Below, piece by piece: positions 36,096 through 45,107 of a stretch of DNA of 64,000 bases (position 1 is the first letter of the stretch; every line of letters starts with the position of its first letter). The DNA is from an uncultured Methanoregula sp. (GTDB taxonomy: Archaea > Halobacteriota > Methanomicrobia > Methanomicrobiales > Methanospirillaceae). The notes under the pieces were generated by a model. It did no database searches and was not told the DNA's origin. It worked only from the letters and a program-made list of their open reading frames with translations. Position numbers and translations under genes: made by a program. Location: the NCBI RefSeq assembly GCF_963667735.1, contig NZ_OY763919.1, forward strand, positions 2,825,518-2,889,517. The letters are read 5' to 3'.

Positions 36096-36614
36096 ATGAA
36101 GAAATTGCTTGTTGTTCTTGCGATCCTGTTTATCGGGATTCTGCTTGCTGGATGCACATCCCAGCCGGCAACGCCAGTAGCTACCCCGACTCCTACACCG
36201 GTCCCAACCCCGGTCCCGACAACCGTTGCACCCACCCCGGTACCGACCAAAGTTGTCGTTGTTGTTGTTGAGAACAAGACTGCAAACGTCACTGCAACCG
36301 CAACCCCGACCGCAGTTCCCACCCCGACCGTCGGAGCAACCATCACGTTCACCGACTCATACACGATCGTTCCGGGCACCTCTGCAACCATCAAGGCCGG
36401 CCAGCAGGTAGTCTGGGTCAATGCCGACCCCCGCAATGCACACACGGTCATTGCAACCGACGCAACTGACGGAGCATGGTTCAACGGAGCAACCACCGGC
36501 ATCATTCCGGCCAGCGGATCCGTCACCGTTACATTCGCCAACCCCGGAATGTATGATTACACCACCGGACCGCTCCAGCCCCAGCTGAACGGTATCATCA
36601 CCGTTACCAAATAA
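36096..36614 (+). CDS. Cupredoxin-like lipoprotein without copper ligands
   Basis: The product is 172 aa. A signal peptide ends in the lipobox LLAGC, followed by a Pro/Thr-rich stalk of about 50 residues (repeats of P-T-P-V-P), probably glycosylated, then a plastocyanin-like domain: ATITFTDSYTIVPGTSATIKAGQQVVWVN, the NAHTVIATD strand with H116, and FANPGMYDYTTGPLQPQLNGIITV. In copper proteins the last loop carries Cys, His and Met (C-x-x-H-P-x-M); here these positions read T, L and L. Only one typical ligand remains, so it may be a structural or binding protein rather than an electron carrier. Confidence 0.82.
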   Translation: MKKLLVVLAILFIGILLAGCTSQPATPVATPTPTPVPTPVPTTVAPTPVPTKVVVVVVENKTANVTATATPTAVPTPTVGATITFTDSYTIVPGTSATIKAGQQVVWVNADPRNAHTVIATDATDGAWFNGATTGIIPASGSVTVTFANPGMYDYTTGPLQPQLNGIITVTK

Positions 36615-36616
36615 TC

Positions 36617-36646
36617 GTTCAGGATTTCAACCTGAACACCTTTTTT
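36617..36646 (+). terminator. Intrinsic-type terminator
   Basis: GTTCAGG (36617-36623), loop ATTTCAA, CCTGAAC (36631-36637), then ACC and six T (36641-36646). It directly follows the cupredoxin-like gene stop and separates it from argG. Confidence 0.75.
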
Positions 36647-36716
36647 AGTTCTTGATTCCAGTTTTGCAAATCCTGCCTACGGCAGATTCACATTGGCCAT
36701 AATCTCCGCGGTTATG

Positions 36717-36733
36717 CCCTTACATTATAAGGG
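36717..36733 (+). promoter_or_regulatory. argG promoter inside a palindrome
   Basis: CCCTTA (36717-36722), five bases, TAAGGG (36728-36733). The TATA-like TTATAAG lies within the right half, so a protein bound to the palindrome would block TBP. The start is at 36779, leaving a leader of about 20-25 nt with a GAGGAG ribosome site at 36765-36770. Confidence 0.55.
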
Positions 36734-36778
36734 AAAAACATCAAAACACTATGACACGATCTGTGAGGAGCATCCATT

Positions 36779-37972
36779 ATGGGAAAAGGCACGATTGTTC
36801 TTGCATATTCCGGGGGTCTTGACACCTCCATCTGTATTCCTTTGTTGAAAGAGCGGTACGATTATGACCGGGTTGTTACCGTTGCCGTCAACGTAGGCCA
36901 GCGCGATGAGGAGATCGATGTTGCGACAAAAAAAGGCGAGAAACTTGCAGACAAGCACTACACCATCGATGCCCGGCAGAAGTTTGTCAAAGAGCATATC
37001 TTCCCGGCCATCCGTGCAAACGGGTCCTACGAAGGGTATCCCATGGGCACCTCGCTTGCCCGCCCCCTGATTGCCGAAGAAGTGGTCAAGATTGCGCAGA
37101 AGGAACATGCAACCGCAATCGGTCACGGCTGCACGGGAAAAGGCAATGACCAGCTCAGGTTCGATTTCATCATCCGGAGCGCCGGTCTTGAAGTGGTTGC
37201 ACCCATCCGGGAACTCAATCTCACCCGGGACTGGGAGATCGATTATGCCAAAAAGCACAAGATCCCGGTGCCGGTCAAGAAGGACAAGCCCTGGAGCATG
37301 GACGAGAACTGCTGGAGCCGGAGTATCGAAGGGGGACAGCTCGAAGACCCCGCGTACCATCCTCCCGAAGAGATCTACCTCTGGACCGTTTCGCCACTGA
37401 AAGCAAAGGACAAGCCGGAGAAGCTTACGATTAGCTTTGCGGAAGGTATCCCGGTCTCGCTGAATGGCAAGAAACTCGGGGGATACGAACTCATCCAGAA
37501 ACTCAACGTCCTTGCCGGCAGCCATGGTATCGGCAGAAACGATATGATCGAGGACCGTATCCTCGGCCTCAAGGCACGCGAGAATTACGAGCACCCGGCG
37601 GCAACCGTCATTCTGACGGCCCACCGGGATCTCGAAGCCCTGACGCTCACCCGGCAGGAACTGGTCTTCAAGCGGGGAGTGGACGACAAGTGGTCGGAGC
37701 TGGCTTACAAGGGGCTTGTGTACGAGCCGCTGTATGCGGCCCTGAACGCGTTCATCGAGACCACCCAGAAACGGGTGAACGGTTCCGTTGATCTCGAACT
37801 CTACAAAGGCAGCGTCCGTGTTCTCGGCCGTTCGTCCCCGAATGCGATCTATTCAAACGACCTTGTCTCCTTTGACAGTGCGTCCATCGACCAGTGCCAT
37901 GCGATCGGCGTATCCCAGTATTTCGGCATCCAGGCCCGCCTTGTCCGGCAGATGCAGAGAAAGAAGAAGTAA
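36779..37972 (+). CDS. argG: Argininosuccinate synthase
   Basis: The 397-aa enzyme condenses citrulline and aspartate with ATP in arginine synthesis. It has the N-type ATP pyrophosphatase loop [29 protein letters not shown] and the substrate-binding [25 protein letters not shown] region. Length is normal (about 400 aa). A GAGGAG ribosome-binding site is suitably spaced. Together with carAB and argF in this window most of the carbamoyl-phosphate-to-arginine branch is present except argH. Confidence 0.97.
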   Translation: MGKGTIVLAYSGGLDTSICIPLLKERYDYDRVVTVAVNVGQRDEEIDVATKKGEKLADKHYTIDARQKFVKEHIFPAIRANGSYEGYPMGTSLARPLIAEEVVKIAQKEHATAIGHGCTGKGNDQLRFDFIIRSAGLEVVAPIRELNLTRDWEIDYAKKHKIPVPVKKDKPWSMDENCWSRSIEGGQLEDPAYHPPEEIYLWTVSPLKAKDKPEKLTISFAEGIPVSLNGKKLGGYELIQKLNVLAGSHGIGRNDMIEDRILGLKARENYEHPAATVILTAHRDLEALTLTRQELVFKRGVDDKWSELAYKGLVYEPLYAALNAFIETTQKRVNGSVDLELYKGSVRVLGRSSPNAIYSNDLVSFDSASIDQCHAIGVSQYFGIQARLVRQMQRKKK

Positions 37973-38092
37973 CCATTTTTTTCTGGCCAGGTTTTGCAGG
38001 AGCAGTCACAAACCCGGCACCGGAGGGAACGATCAGCCACTGCCCACCCATACCACGATTTTCCCGCCGGAACGATCACGTAAAAACAGAAA

Positions 38093-38101
38093 CTTATAAG
38101 G
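38093..38101 (+). promoter_or_regulatory. TATA box before methanogenesis marker 14
   Basis: CTTATAAGG lies 27-35 nt before the ATG at 38128, so transcription should begin at, or a few bases before, the start codon. It supports 38128 rather than the internal ATG at 38218. Confidence 0.55.
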
Positions 38102-38127
38102 ATTGAAAAGAGAGAATCGGGTAGTAT

Positions 38128-39627
38128 ATGTGCGCCAGTTTTTTTTCCCGATTCACAAAACCCAAGCCGTACATCGTGGAGAGCCCGCCGCCACCGTCAA
38201 TAACCCATGGTGCCGGGATGCAGATCCCGGAATACAAGAACAAGCCGTATTTCATTGTTGCATCGGTCGAGATGGGAAACACCACAACGAAATGTATCCT
38301 GACCGGCGTGAGCCTTGAAACGGGAATGTCGTATGTGATCAACAAGACCGTGAGCATGAGCAGGGATATCCGGCCTCCCAAACCCGGCGAGACAATCTTT
38401 GGCGCAACACTCGATGGGACGGAGCTCACCCGGGAAGCAGTCACGGAGCTTGTCCGGGACACCCTGATCCGGTGCCACGAGGAGGCGCACCTCAGCATCC
38501 AGACGGATCTCGATTTCGTTGTCCGGAGCACGGGCGTGGTTGCCGAGATGGAATCCCCGGACCAGGTGGGGGATTTTGTGATCGCGCTTGCAAACGGGTG
38601 TCTCAATGCAGGAGTCCCGCCACGGAAGATGACGCCCCCCATGTCGAAGGCAAACCTATCGGAAAAACTCCAGGAGTTCAGTTTTGCCGACAAGGTGGTC
38701 TTTGTCGGCGCAGTTGCCGGGGTTCTCCCGCCGGTCGGCTCGACCGGGGTCGAGATGGTGGCAAACGAGATGGAAGGCGAACTGGCCATGGCCGGCATCA
38801 AGGAAGGCGCGAAATGGACTCCCGTGGATTTCCGGAACCCCTGTATCTCGATTGATTTCGGGACCACCCTTGACGGGCGGATAACGAGCGATGTTGATCC
38901 AAATAATCCCAACCCGTTTGCAAAGACCGTGGGAAACTTCTGCGGGCTCGCCGGTGCCATTCCTGATGCAATAGTCCGGGGGACGGGGCTTGTCCAGCAA
39001 AGGACGGGGACGGCTCTTGACATCTTTGGCGAGCACAGTGTAACGGGCGGCCTTTTTTCCGGGGGAAGCCGCACTGTTGTCGAGGACTATGTGAAACGCT
39101 GCCACGAGCACATCGATATCCGGATAGTCCCGCCCGAGCGGGACCGGTTCGGCAGGGTGCCGGTGAATGCAAAGCTTGCCGAGGAGTCCGGCATAGCCAT
39201 GATCGGGTGCGACTGCGGCACCAACAGCAGCGATATGGACAAACTGCTTGCCATCGGGGCCGAGATCCATAAAAACCATGGTCTCTCCACCCTGAATGAC
39301 GTGATCGACCGGGTCTGCTCCCTGATGGCCCTGCGGCTGATCGATGTGGCGGTGGAGAAGAACCTGGTCCCGAAGAATGCCTCGATAGGGTTCACCGGCA
39401 GGGCCGCGATTTCCGGAAGGAAACCCGACTTTATCCTGGAAGGAATCATCAAGCGCAACCTCTTCGACAATCCCGTGGATCACGTGGTCTTTGTCGATGA
39501 CGGCCTTGCGCGGGGCGCAGCCCTCATGGGCCGGTGCATGAACTCGCTCGGGAAGCCCAAAAATCCCATCGGCGGCGTGCGGGGCGGGAAATGTATCATG
39601 AGCCAGCGCATAAAGATAGGTAAATAA
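38128..39627 (+). CDS. Methanogenesis marker 14 protein
   Basis: The product is 499 aa. It belongs to a family found only in methanogens, here recognised from the conserved VASVEMGNTTTKCILT, PPKPGETIFG, VGSTGVEMVANEMEGELAMAGI, NPCISIDFGTTLDGRIT and GFTGRAAISGRKP. The two G-N-T-T-T-K and D-F-G-T-T-L-D-G motifs are phosphate-binding loops of the ASKHA (actin/hexokinase) ATPase fold, as in reductive activators such as RamA and RACo. An ATP-dependent activation role in methanogenesis is plausible but unproven. The first 30 residues (KPKPYIVESPPPP) are kept because similar N-termini occur in family members as I recall. Confidence 0.88.
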   Translation: MCASFFSRFTKPKPYIVESPPPPSITHGAGMQIPEYKNKPYFIVASVEMGNTTTKCILTGVSLETGMSYVINKTVSMSRDIRPPKPGETIFGATLDGTELTREAVTELVRDTLIRCHEEAHLSIQTDLDFVVRSTGVVAEMESPDQVGDFVIALANGCLNAGVPPRKMTPPMSKANLSEKLQEFSFADKVVFVGAVAGVLPPVGSTGVEMVANEMEGELAMAGIKEGAKWTPVDFRNPCISIDFGTTLDGRITSDVDPNNPNPFAKTVGNFCGLAGAIPDAIVRGTGLVQQRTGTALDIFGEHSVTGGLFSGGSRTVVEDYVKRCHEHIDIRIVPPERDRFGRVPVNAKLAEESGIAMIGCDCGTNSSDMDKLLAIGAEIHKNHGLSTLNDVIDRVCSLMALRLIDVAVEKNLVPKNASIGFTGRAAISGRKPDFILEGIIKRNLFDNPVDHVVFVDDGLARGAALMGRCMNSLGKPKNPIGGVRGGKCIMSQRIKIGK

Positions 39628-39650
39628 CCGTTCGCGGGAGAGTCTGTACT

Positions 39651-39884
39651 ATGACTGATGACGAGAAACTCTATGATATCGTGATCCCCCCGGGAGTTCC
39701 CCGTAAACTGATCATTGAGATCTCCACCAAGTTTGACGTGAAGGTGGTCGAGCGGATGGAGAAGATCCAGATTGCGAACATGGATGGCGATGAGCGGGAG
39801 CTTCTCGCGTTCCGGGGCAAACTCGACGTGATGCAGCAGGTGGAAAAATACCTGCTCGAGCAACTCAAAGAATTTGCCAATTAA
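39651..39884 (+). CDS. Small protein downstream of marker 14
   Basis: The 77-aa product is soluble, acidic and shows a beta-alpha-beta pattern (YDIVIPPGVPRKLIIEISTKF, KIQIANMDGDERELLAFRG) ending in an amphipathic helix. No cysteines or catalytic motif are seen and I do not recognise a family. It starts 23 nt after the marker 14 stop, on the same strand, and a poly-T run follows its stop, so it is probably the second gene of a two-gene operon and a possible partner of that ATPase. Confidence 0.75.
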   Translation: MTDDEKLYDIVIPPGVPRKLIIEISTKFDVKVVERMEKIQIANMDGDERELLAFRGKLDVMQQVEKYLLEQLKEFAN

Positions 39885-39904
39885 AAAAGATCTTTTTTTC
39901 CCGC

Positions 39905-40828
39905 TTATTGCGGGGGCCTGTTCTTCAGGAGGCGTACAAGCAGGGCTTTCTGGGCATGGAGCCGGTTCTCGGCCTCGTCCCAGACAAGACTCTGGCCGCC
40001 TTCCATGACTTCGTCCGAGATCTCCTCCCCGCGATGGGCCGGCAGGCAGTGGAGCACGCGGGCATCGGGCGACGCGTGCTTCATGAGCGGGGCATCGACC
40101 GTGTAATTCCTGAAGATCTTCATCCGCTCCTCCTTCTCGCCCTCGTCCCCCATCGAGATCCAGGTATCCGTCACGATCACCTGGGCATCTTTGACTGCGA
40201 GCCCGGGCTCTCGGACCAGGGTCACGTTGCCTCCGAGCGAGCGGGCTTTTGCAACAATCTCCTCCGGTGGCTCGTATCCTTTTGGCGTTGAAACCGTCAC
40301 ATGGAGACCGGTGAGGACGGTTGAGAGGATAAGCGAATTGCAGACATTGTTCCCGTCCCCCACCCAGGCAACCCTGAGCTCCTCGGTTGAGCCGAAATGC
40401 TCCTGCATGGTCATGATATCGGCCAAGAGCTGGCAGGGGTGTTCCAGGTCGGACAGGCCGTTGATGACGGGAATGGTTGCATATTTTGCATACTCCTCAA
40501 TCGTGCTGTGCTTGTACGCCCGGATCATCATGGCGGAAACGTACCGGGAGGCCGCCCGTGCGGTGTCCCGGATCTCTTCTCCTCTCCGGATCTGCATATC
40601 GCGGGCATTGAGAAAGAGCGCGTGGCCGCCGAGCTCGTTCATCCCGACTTCGAACGAGATATGGGTCCGGGTCGAGGACTTCTCAAAGATCATGGCAAGG
40701 GTCTTTCCGGCCAGGAGCAGGTGGGTTGTTCCTGCTTTCTTCTGCCGTTTCAACTGGTGTGCTTCCGAGAGCAGTTGTTCGAGTTCCAGCTCGTTGATAT
40801 CGAGAATGGAGATAAAATCCTTCTTCAT
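39905..40828 (-). CDS. argF: Ornithine carbamoyltransferase
   Basis: The 307-aa enzyme transfers the carbamoyl group to ornithine, giving citrulline. The carbamoyl-phosphate loop [21 protein letters not shown], the [15 protein letters not shown] [18 protein letters not shown] and the ornithine/catalytic [11 protein letters not shown] are present. It overlaps purD by 4 nt at its start and is thus the second gene of a purD-argF pair, an unusual mix of purine and arginine synthesis. Confidence 0.96.
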   Translation of the reverse strand: MKKDFISILDINELELEQLLSEAHQLKRQKKAGTTHLLLAGKTLAMIFEKSSTRTHISFEVGMNELGGHALFLNARDMQIRRGEEIRDTARAASRYVSAMMIRAYKHSTIEEYAKYATIPVINGLSDLEHPCQLLADIMTMQEHFGSTEELRVAWVGDGNNVCNSLILSTVLTGLHVTVSTPKGYEPPEEIVAKARSLGGNVTLVREPGLAVKDAQVIVTDTWISMGDEGEKEERMKIFRNYTVDAPLMKHASPDARVLHCLPAHRGEEISDEVMEGGQSLVWDEAENRLHAQKALLVRLLKNRPPQ

Positions 40829-42111
40829 CGTAGCTCCTTCATGTGGGCGACCCGCCGGTCGAGCAGGGCACGGGTGCCGATGTCCCGCCGGTAAAACACG
40901 CGCCCTTTCACCGAAGAGGCGGCCTTTTCAGCAGACTGCTCGGCAGCTTCGAGCGTGTCGCCCATTCCCACGTACGCGAGAGTCCGGGAAGACTGGGTCA
41001 CCAGCTGCCCGCCCTTCTGTTCAACATTTGCGTAATAGAGAAGGGCTTCGGAATCCTTACCAAGAGTTATGGTTTCTCCGGCATGGGGGGCATCGGGATA
41101 TCCCTCCGGCACGAGATACTTGCAGACCGTTGCCTTTGGTGCGAACGTGACCTGGGACTTCGCAAGCGAACCTTCCGCAATATGGCAGACGATCTCGGAG
41201 AGATCGGACGTCAGGAGCGAGAGGACGTTCATGGCCTCGGGATCGCCGAACCGGGCATTGAACTCAATTACCTTGGGGCCATCCGCGGTATTCATGAACT
41301 GGCCGTAGAGGATCCCCTTGTACGGCTGGCCGGTCCTTCCCATCGCCGCGACAACTTCCTTCATGATGTCGAGGGCATGGGAATAATCGGGTTTCGTTAC
41401 GAACGGCAGCATGTGATCCGGCAGGGAGTAGGAACCCATGCCCCCGGTGTTGGGCCCGGTGTCGCCTTCATGCGCCCGCTTGTGATCCTGGACCAGCGGC
41501 ATGGGGACCAGGTGATTGCCATCGACAAAGGCCTGGAGGGTGAACTCCTCGCCCAGGAGCCGTTCCTCGATCACGGCTTCGCCATTGAGGGACCGGACAT
41601 ACGAAATGGCACCGGCCCGGTCCACCTGCTCTCCCATGATGCGGACGCCTTTTCCCCCGGTCAGGCCGATGGGCTTGACAACGAGGTCGCCATCGTAGCT
41701 CTCGATGAAGGAAACCGCATCCTCCATGGAATGGAAGACCCGGTACAGGGGGCACCCCTTGATCATGTGCCGGTTCATCATCTCGCGGCAGAATCCCTTG
41801 TCCGTCTCGAGCCGGGCCGCGGCCCGGGTCGGGCCGATTGCTGCAATCCCGGCTGCTTCGAGTTCGTCAACAACTCCGGCCTCAAGAGGCGATTCCGGGC
41901 CGATGAATGCACAGTCAGCACCGGTCTCACGGGCAAACGCCACAACGCGGGCGGTGTCCGTCTCCTTTGCAAGCAGGGTCTTCTTTGCAAGCGCTGCAAT
42001 GCCGGGATTCTTTCGGGCCATCACCGAGACTATCTCGGTTTCCGGGTTGCGGGCAAGGGCCGCGGCGATCGCATGCTCCCTACCTCCCCCGCCCACAACA
42101 AGTATTTTCAT
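40825..42111 (-). CDS. purD: Phosphoribosylamine-glycine ligase
   Basis: The 428-aa GAR synthetase joins glycine to phosphoribosylamine in purine synthesis. [23 protein letters not shown] opens the ATP-grasp enzyme; [16 protein letters not shown] binds [23 protein letters not shown] and [18 protein letters not shown] hold the active site. Full family length. It ends overlapping argF. Confidence 0.96.
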   Translation of the reverse strand: MKILVVGGGGREHAIAAALARNPETEIVSVMARKNPGIAALAKKTLLAKETDTARVVAFARETGADCAFIGPESPLEAGVVDELEAAGIAAIGPTRAAARLETDKGFCREMMNRHMIKGCPLYRVFHSMEDAVSFIESYDGDLVVKPIGLTGGKGVRIMGEQVDRAGAISYVRSLNGEAVIEERLLGEEFTLQAFVDGNHLVPMPLVQDHKRAHEGDTGPNTGGMGSYSLPDHMLPFVTKPDYSHALDIMKEVVAAMGRTGQPYKGILYGQFMNTADGPKVIEFNARFGDPEAMNVLSLLTSDLSEIVCHIAEGSLAKSQVTFAPKATVCKYLVPEGYPDAPHAGETITLGKDSEALLYYANVEQKGGQLVTQSSRTLAYVGMGDTLEAAEQSAEKAASSVKGRVFYRRDIGTRALLDRRVAHMKELR

Positions 42112-42146
42112 AATCCTTCCTATTGTACGCCCGGATTAAAAAGTCC

Positions 42147-42662
42147 TTACTGTTTTAAAAGCTCGCTCACTTTCACGAGTGGGATGAGTTCAACGCCATG
42201 GTCTTTGAGCATTGCAGCAGCTCCCTGCTCGCGATCAACAACGGTGATGACCCGGACCGCCCGGGCACCGGCTGCCCGCAGGGTATTGATCCCGTACAGG
42301 GCCGAACCGCCCGATGTCGTGACATCCTCGATGAGAAGGACATCCTTATCCTTCACTTTACCTATGATCATCTCTTTTTTGCCATGGTCCTTCTCAGAAG
42401 AGCGGATGATGGCATAGGGCTTGCCGGCTGCAAGCGCCGTTGCCACGGCAAGAGAGACCCCGCCGACTGCAACGCCGGCAATGATATCGAACTTGTGGGA
42501 ATCTTTTACCGCCCGGGCAATGGCCGAGAGGAGATCGGGATTGGTCACAGCGGTTTTCACATCAATATAATATGGGCTTTTTTTACCGGAAGCGAGCGTG
42601 AAGTCGCCAAATTCAATGGCTTTGTACGAGACGAGCATATCGGCTAAAAGATTGTTCACCAT
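42147..42662 (-). CDS. pyrE: Orotate phosphoribosyltransferase
   Basis: The 171-aa enzyme converts orotate and PRPP to OMP. It has FTLASGKKSPYYIDVKTAVT, the PRPP loop VLLIEDVTTSGGSALYGI and the flexible EKDHGKKEMIIGKVKDKD segment. Short archaeal form. It overlaps the carS stop by 7 nt and lies downstream of it on the same strand. Confidence 0.95.
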   Translation of the reverse strand: MVNNLLADMLVSYKAIEFGDFTLASGKKSPYYIDVKTAVTNPDLLSAIARAVKDSHKFDIIAGVAVGGVSLAVATALAAGKPYAIIRSSEKDHGKKEMIIGKVKDKDVLLIEDVTTSGGSALYGINTLRAAGARAVRVITVVDREQGAAAMLKDHGVELIPLVKVSELLKQ

Positions 42663-43177
42663 GGAACCTCCTTGACTTTGATAAGATATCCGATGATATT
42701 GGTTGCCCGGTGGAGAATGGGCGTGAGGATCAGGATCACGACAAATGCTGCCAGGGTGACCTGGGAGAAGAGCCAGGATGGATCAACGATGAGCAGCAGG
42801 ACAAACGCCCCGATCACGAGATCGTACTGGTCGGCCACCGGCCACTTGGACCCCCGGTCCTTTCCCAGCCTCCGCTTGAAGAAACTCTTGCACAGGTCGC
42901 CCAGGAGTGCACCAATTGCAAGCAGGGTCACCGAGAGGTACGTCTGCTGGGGGAGATATGTGAGATTGAAGATCCCCTGGAGATACATCTGGATAACACC
43001 AATGATGATACCTGCAAGGATCCCTGCTATGAGACCCCGGTAGGTTTTGCCATCGCCAAAAAATCGGCGCCCGTCAGAATAATTTTTCTTGAGATCGATC
43101 GGCAGTCCCCCACCGAACAATGCAGCAAACGGATTGGGAATATACGCCGGAAGCATGATCCAGATGGCCGATAGCAA
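42656..43177 (-). CDS. carS: CDP-archaeol synthase
   Basis: The enzyme activates digeranylgeranylglyceryl phosphate with CTP in archaeal lipid synthesis. The protein has about five membrane helices and the family motif DGRRFFGDGKTYRGLIAG followed by GALLGDLCKSFFKRRLGKDRGSKWPVADQYDLVIGAF. The start is uncertain: ATG 43156 would cut the first helix, so TTG 43177 (173 aa, beginning MLSAIWIMLPAYIPNP) is chosen; a TTG at 43264 is also open. A TTTATTAG box near 43228-43235 fits the 43177 start. It diverges from the tetraether synthase gene. Confidence 0.9.
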   Translation of the reverse strand: MLSAIWIMLPAYIPNPFAALFGGGLPIDLKKNYSDGRRFFGDGKTYRGLIAGILAGIIIGVIQMYLQGIFNLTYLPQQTYLSVTLLAIGALLGDLCKSFFKRRLGKDRGSKWPVADQYDLVIGAFVLLLIVDPSWLFSQVTLAAFVVILILTPILHRATNIIGYLIKVKEVPW

Positions 43178-43302
43178 TGGTATTATGAAGAAGTCAGCAC
43201 TAATAATGTAGCACTCCGATACCTCTAATAAAGAGCAGTCAAAAACATTAAGGTTACTCAACAACCAAAAAGTATTTGATAATCTTCAACGGGTGGACAT
43301 CA

Positions 43303-44778
43303 ATGCTGATAAAAAAGACACGGGGTCTTTGCCCAACGTGCAATTCCGTATTGGATGCGGAAATTGTAGAGGAAGAGGGGAAGATCTGGCTGAAACGGAC
43401 CTGTCCGGAGCACGGAACATTCCGGCACCTGTACTGGTCAGATGCTCGGATGTATCATCGGTTCGAAGAGTACGATGCCGTAGGCAATGGCGTCGCCAAC
43501 CCTCAGAATCCGGATGCTCCTCTGAATAGTTGCCCAACGGCCTGCGGATTGTGTAACAACCATCACTCCGGGACCCTCCTTGCCAATGTCGATCTGACAA
43601 ACCGCTGCAACCTGGACTGCGACTTCTGTTTTGCCAATGCCCGGGCCTGCGGATTTGTGTATGAGCCGAGCTTTGACCAGGTGGTCGCGATGCTCCAGGT
43701 GCTCCGGGATGAAAAACCGGTCCCTGCCCCGGCAGTCCAGTTCTCGGGTGGCGAGCCCACCATGCGGGACGACCTGCCCGAGATCATCAGGAAGGCCAAA
43801 GCCATGGGCTTTCCCCAGGTGCAGATCGCAACCAACGGCGTGAGAATCGCAAAGGAGCCGGAGTTTCTCCAGCAGCTGAAAGATGCAGGCCTCAACACCG
43901 CCTACCTCCACTTCGACGGGGTATCCGCTGCCACGAACCCGTTTCTGAAAATTCACTTAAAAGCAATCGAGAATTTCAAGAAGATAGGCCTGGGCCTCGT
44001 GCTCGTCCCGACCGTGATCCGGGGCAGGAACGACCACGAGCTCGGGGATATCATCCGGTTCGCCATCGAGAACATCGCGGTAATCCGGGGCGTGAATTTC
44101 CAGCCGGTTGCATTCACCGGCGCTGCAAGCGATGACGATCTCCAGAAATCCCGGATCACGATTCCCGATGTGCTTGGCGAGATCGAGAACCAGATGCCAG
44201 GCGTTCTGAAAAAGGACGACTTCTACCCGGTGCCCTGCGTGCTTCCGTTCTCGGATCTTGTTGAAGCATATACCGGCCGGCCGCAGGTCCGGTTCACGGC
44301 CCACCAGCACTGCGGCGCTGCAACCTATGTCTTTGTCCAGGAAGATGGCGGCATCGTCCCGGTCAACCGGATGGTGGACGTGGATGCCTTCTTCGAGACG
44401 ATCGAGCACATGGCCGAGACCCTCAAGAAAGGCGGAACCCTCAACAAGTACAAGGCGCTCCTGGAAGGCGTGAAGAACATGCACGGCTCCGTCAAGAAGG
44501 GCGAGCAGGGGAACACGACCGAGTTCTGGAAGATGATCGGAAAGACTTTGATCGGCCAGAACTTCGATGCGCTCAGGGAGTTCCACTGGAACGCCCTCTT
44601 CATCGGCACCATGCACTTCATGGACAAGTACAATTACGATATCGAGCGGGTCCAGCGCTGCTGCATCCACTATGCCACACCGGATGGCAAACTGATCCCC
44701 TTCTGCACGTACAACAGCGGGCCCGTTTACCGCGAGCAGATCTGGAAGAAGTACGCCCTGCCACCGGAAAAGAAATAA
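43303..44778 (+). CDS. Radical SAM tetraether lipid synthase family protein
   Basis: The product is 491 aa. It resembles Tes, the archaeal radical SAM enzyme that couples two lipid chains into tetraether or macrocyclic lipids (relatives of MJ0619 and MA_1486). Visible are an N-terminal rubredoxin-like Cys set (GLCPTCNS, RTCPEHG), a CPTACGLCNNH cluster site, the radical SAM motif TNRCNLDCDFCFANA, SGGEPTMRDDLPEII, and C-terminal Cys (HQHCGAATYVF, RCCIHYATPDGKLIPFC). The ATG at 43303 has a GGGTGG ribosome site six bases upstream. Divergence from carS supports a lipid role. The assignment to Tes rather than a close methyltransferase-like relative is strong but not certain. Confidence 0.85.
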   Translation: MLIKKTRGLCPTCNSVLDAEIVEEEGKIWLKRTCPEHGTFRHLYWSDARMYHRFEEYDAVGNGVANPQNPDAPLNSCPTACGLCNNHHSGTLLANVDLTNRCNLDCDFCFANARACGFVYEPSFDQVVAMLQVLRDEKPVPAPAVQFSGGEPTMRDDLPEIIRKAKAMGFPQVQIATNGVRIAKEPEFLQQLKDAGLNTAYLHFDGVSAATNPFLKIHLKAIENFKKIGLGLVLVPTVIRGRNDHELGDIIRFAIENIAVIRGVNFQPVAFTGAASDDDLQKSRITIPDVLGEIENQMPGVLKKDDFYPVPCVLPFSDLVEAYTGRPQVRFTAHQHCGAATYVFVQEDGGIVPVNRMVDVDAFFETIEHMAETLKKGGTLNKYKALLEGVKNMHGSVKKGEQGNTTEFWKMIGKTLIGQNFDALREFHWNALFIGTMHFMDKYNYDIERVQRCCIHYATPDGKLIPFCTYNSGPVYREQIWKKYALPPEKK

Positions 44779-45107
44779 TTTTTTTTGCCCGGGTAAAAAC
44801 CCGTATCCCCAAAGAATTGTGCGAACCGGTCCTTGTGAACAAAGGGGCCGGTAAATCCCCTGAACCTGCCTTTCCGGCTTTTTTCCCCCGCATCTCACAA
44901 GAGCGATCCTGAAAATTATCCTCCGACCGCGGGACTTGGAATGTGTGCTCACCGTGCGGTTAAAATGTACCGGATGTCCGGGCGTTTATCGTAAAGGGGG
45001 GCTGGCGAAGAGGGTGGAACGACGGGGTGATCAAATCCACGTCCGATTGTCTGTTTCGGATTTCGGATTGTCCACGCACTGAGGGGATAATTAAGATAGA
45101 TCTGCAT
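44779..45107. other. Intergenic region between convergent genes
   Basis: Eight T follow the tes stop (44781-44788), a typical archaeal termination signal, with GGGT/ACCC complementarity just after. A second T-run lies near 44880. The remainder shows no gene; the only short ORF (44941 onward, 17 codons) has no ribosome site. Confidence 0.5.

Noticed and set aside
40843..42417. 524-codon ORF antisense to purD and part of pyrE
   Set aside because: It crosses two genuine genes on the other strand, lacks domains and has no ribosome site.
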